The notes under the pieces are model-generated. The model was not told the DNA's origin, did not search any database, and saw only the letters and a list, made by a program, of their open reading frames with translations. The position numbers and the translations under genes are program-made. From Desulfuromonadales bacterium (GTDB lineage: Bacteria; Desulfobacterota; Desulfuromonadia; Desulfuromonadales; BM103): a stretch of DNA of 7,310 nucleotides. The DNA lies in assembly GCA_030614505.1 (NCBI GenBank), contig JAUWTX010000092.1, positions 1 to 7,310 on the forward strand. The letters run 5' to 3'. Below, one piece after another: positions 5,233 through 7,310 of this stretch (its first letter is position 1; each line of letters starts with the position of its first letter).

Positions 5233-5838
5233 TTAATGCAGTATCAAATAGTACAGCGGGAAGACAAAAATCCAGATCAAGTCAACCAGATGCCAGTAAA
5301 GGCCGGCATTTTCCAGGATGACAAAGTCATCTGCATTCACCTTGTCGCTCTTGATCAAAAACATAGCCCAGACAAGAAGCAATGCACCGATCACCACGTG
5401 CAGGCCGTGCAGGCCGGTGGTCAGATAGTAGATATTGAAAAAGACCATTTCTCCTGGCTGCAGTTCTTTCAGGTGCTCAGATCCTGGGTAAATACCGTGA
5501 CTGATCTTGGCGCTCCATTCAAAGTATTTGTTGATCATGAAGATGGCTGCGCAGGCAACGGTGCCGCCAAGCAACCTGAGACAGAGGGTCTTGGAGCCAC
5601 GCTGCAGGGCGGTGATTGAGATGGCCACAAAGAGACTGCTGGTGAGCAGCACCATGGTGTTGGCGCCACCGAACCAGACATTGAGTTCGCCGCCGGCCGA
5701 AATGAATTCCTGAGGATAGCGGGCCAGGTAGACGGCATAGAGGATAAAGAGCCCGCCAAAGAGCAGCACTTCAGTGAACAGAAACAACCACATGCCGAAC
5801 TTGGCGCCGGTATAGTCTTTGTGGACGTGGCCGCTCAT
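5233..5838 (-). CDS. coxC: Cytochrome c oxidase subunit III
   Basis: 201 residues, the five-helix form common in bacterial oxidases rather than the seven-helix form of about 260 residues. Helices lie near 14-36, 59-77, 88-106, 139-161 and 181-200. Family landmarks are FTEVLLFGGLF (21-31, with the conserved membrane Glu23), TGLHGLHVVIG (141-151) and YWHLVDLIWIF (181-191). Subunit III has no metal centre; it stabilises subunit I and supports proton uptake. Its ATG overlaps the coxA TGA in an ATGA arrangement (4 shared bases), so translation is coupled to coxA. Heptad array C follows 6 bases after its stop, and the next gene (coxD) is delayed by 151 bases. Confidence 0.95.
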   Translation of the reverse strand: MSGHVHKDYTGAKFGMWLFLFTEVLLFGGLFILYAVYLARYPQEFISAGGELNVWFGGANTMVLLTSSLFVAISITALQRGSKTLCLRLLGGTVACAAIFMINKYFEWSAKISHGIYPGSEHLKELQPGEMVFFNIYYLTTGLHGLHVVIGALLLVWAMFLIKSDKVNADDFVILENAGLYWHLVDLIWIFVFPLYYLILH

Positions 5839-7310
5839 AGGATGCCTGCTTTTTTGAAATCATAGGGGCCGTGGGTGACCACCGGGTCTTCTTCACCGAA
5901 GTTCTCGGTCGGTGGCGGAGATGGTATTTGCCACTCGAGGCTGGCACCGCCCCAGGGGTTAGCTTCCACTGGGTCTCCCCAGAATAAGCCGCGAATGATA
6001 TTGACGAACATCAGGATCAGACCGATGGCCAGGATCCATGAGCCGACGGTTGCCAGTTGGTTTAAGCCCGTGAACTCCGGGACGTAATCGTAGTAGCGGC
6101 GTGGCATACCCATCATGCCGACCACCTTCATGGAAATGTAGAGGATAAGGAAGCCGATGAAGATCACTCCCCAGGCGACGGTGGCCACGGTTTTGTCGTA
6201 CATGCGACCGTAGATCTTTGGCAGCCAGTAATGCATGGCGGCAAAGAAGGCCATGCCAGTGCCACCGAACATAACGAAGTGGAAGTGGCCGACCACGAAG
6301 TAAGTGTCATGTACGTGAACATCTGCTGCGGCTGCACCAAGCACCAGGCCGCTCAGTCCGCCAATAGTGAAGAGCAGAATGAACGACAGAGCATAGAGCA
6401 GCGGTGGGTCGAGCAGGATCGAACCTTCGTAGAGGGTCGCCAGCCAGTTGAAGACCTTGATTGCTGAAGGGATGGCGACGATGAAGGTTAAAAATGAGAA
6501 GACCATGACCGCTGTGTCCGACATGCCGCTGGTGTACATATGATGGGCCCAGACCAGAGAACCGGCAAAGGCAATGGCGATACTTGAGACGACGATTGCT
6601 TTGTAGCCGAAGGCTGGTTTGCGGGAGAAGACCGGGATGATGTCGGAGATCACACCCATGCCGGGCAGGACCATGATGTAGACAGCCGGATGGGAGTAAA
6701 TCCAGAAAAGATGCTGGAACATGATCGGGTCACCGCCTTGGGCCGGGTCAAAGAGGCCGGTACCGATGACCCGCTCGGCAAAGAGCAGTGCAACCGTAAT
6801 GCCGATTACCGGGGTGGCCAGAATCTGAATCCAGGCTGTGGCATAGAGTGACCAGGTAAAGAGAGGGATACGCATCCAGGTCATGCCTTCGGTACGCAGA
6901 CGGTGGATGGTGGTGACGAAATTGAGTCCGGTGAGGATCGATGAGAAACCGAGAATAAAGACTGCCACTGCCGCCAGCGAGACGTTGGTGCTGGTCTGGG
7001 CCGAGAAAGGTACGTAGAAAGTCCAGCCGGTATCAGGTGGGCCACCACCAGTGAAGAGCGATGTGACGGCGAGGGCAGCACCGGTAATATAAAGCCACCA
7101 GGAAAAGAGGTTGAGCTTAGGGAAAGAGACGTCGCGGGCACCGATCTGGATCGGCATGATCAGGTTGCCGAAAGCCGCCGGAATGCCGGGGATGATGAAA
7201 AGGAAGATCATGATCACGCCGTGCAGGGTAAAGGTGGCGTTGTAGGTCTGGGCACTCATGATCGTTTCACCGGGAGCAAAGAGCTCAAGGCGGAGCAGCA
7301 GGCCGAGCAG
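5835..7310 (-). CDS. coxA: Cytochrome c oxidase subunit I, A2 type, 5' end outside window
   Basis: The frame is open to the right edge (491 visible residues; roughly the first 40-50, including part of helix 1, are missing). The ATG at 7259 is internal, because upstream codons read LLRLELFAPGETI, typical subunit I sequence. Visible-fragment numbering: low-spin heme ligand His30 (TLHG), D-channel Asp60 (GARDVSFP), CuB ligands His207 and His256-His257, cross-linked Tyr211, K-channel Lys285 (IKVFNW), HDTYFVVGHFHFV with His342 (heme a3) and His344 (heme a). The C-terminal NPWGGASLEW and IPSPPP motifs are normal. YSHPAVY at 205-211 lacks the glutamate of GHPEVY, the signature of A2 heme-copper oxidases. 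The enzyme reduces O2 and pumps protons across the inner membrane. It is the first visible gene of the operon; the promoter and any coxB-like, sco or ctaA genes upstream are not seen. Confidence 0.97.
   Translation of the reverse strand: MLGLLLRLELFAPGETIMSAQTYNATFTLHGVIMIFLFIIPGIPAAFGNLIMPIQIGARDVSFPKLNLFSWWLYITGAALAVTSLFTGGGPPDTGWTFYVPFSAQTSTNVSLAAVAVFILGFSSILTGLNFVTTIHRLRTEGMTWMRIPLFTWSLYATAWIQILATPVIGITVALLFAERVIGTGLFDPAQGGDPIMFQHLFWIYSHPAVYIMVLPGMGVISDIIPVFSRKPAFGYKAIVVSSIAIAFAGSLVWAHHMYTSGMSDTAVMVFSFLTFIVAIPSAIKVFNWLATLYEGSILLDPPLLYALSFILLFTIGGLSGLVLGAAAADVHVHDTYFVVGHFHFVMFGGTGMAFFAAMHYWLPKIYGRMYDKTVATVAWGVIFIGFLILYISMKVVGMMGMPRRYYDYVPEFTGLNQLATVGSWILAIGLILMFVNIIRGLFWGDPVEANPWGGASLEWQIPSPPPTENFGEEDPVVTHGPYDFKKAGIL

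Noticed and set aside
7257..7259. ATG at 7259 as the start of coxA
   Set aside because: The frame stays open to the window edge and the upstream codons encode conserved subunit I sequence, so this Met is internal.

Overview
The window carries ordinary bacterial housekeeping and respiratory genes at high density, almost all on the minus strand. The ten protein-coding genes can each be assigned to a family. The sequence suggests a Gram-negative proteobacterium. The closest match I can suggest is the Desulfuromonas/Geobacter type of delta-proteobacteria, judged from the gene set and the style of the intergenic repeats. That placement is inference, because no rRNA or taxonomic marker is present.

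Right two-thirds (about 2070-7310, minus strand): a cytochrome c oxidase operon read from right to left. It runs coxA (5' end cut off by the window edge), coxC, coxD, coxB, a divergent heme-o-synthase-like UbiA prenyltransferase (ctaB-like), then a DHH-family phosphoesterase 24 bases further on. CoxB ends in a fused cytochrome c domain, and CoxA has the YSHPxVY signature in place of the glutamate-containing GHPEVY. Together these mark an A2-type caa3 oxidase. It would take electrons through the CoxB heme c and CuA to heme a and the heme a3/CuB site, reduce O2 to water and pump protons. The ctaB-like protein would supply the farnesylated heme. The genes overlap or nearly touch, except for a 151-base gap between coxC and coxD.

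Left third (1-2048): a second minus-strand group reads a GcvR-like double-ACT protein, peptide deformylase (def), and an alpha/beta hydrolase that runs off the left edge. Divergent from it is a short plus-strand ArfB-like GGQ protein of the ribosome-rescue type. It converges with the phosphoesterase gene at about 2048-2070.

The least ordinary structure is a family of degenerate 7-base repeats, consensus GGNNCGN. It occurs in three separate intergenic spaces: after def, between the divergent gcvR-like and arfB-like genes, and after coxC. Two copies start 5-6 bases after a stop codon in the same orientation as the gene. The third is arranged as two facing arms that could fold into an imperfect hairpin. 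I see no tRNA, rRNA, CRISPR array, complete insertion sequence, or defence or secondary-metabolite system here, and I do not claim a new multi-gene system.
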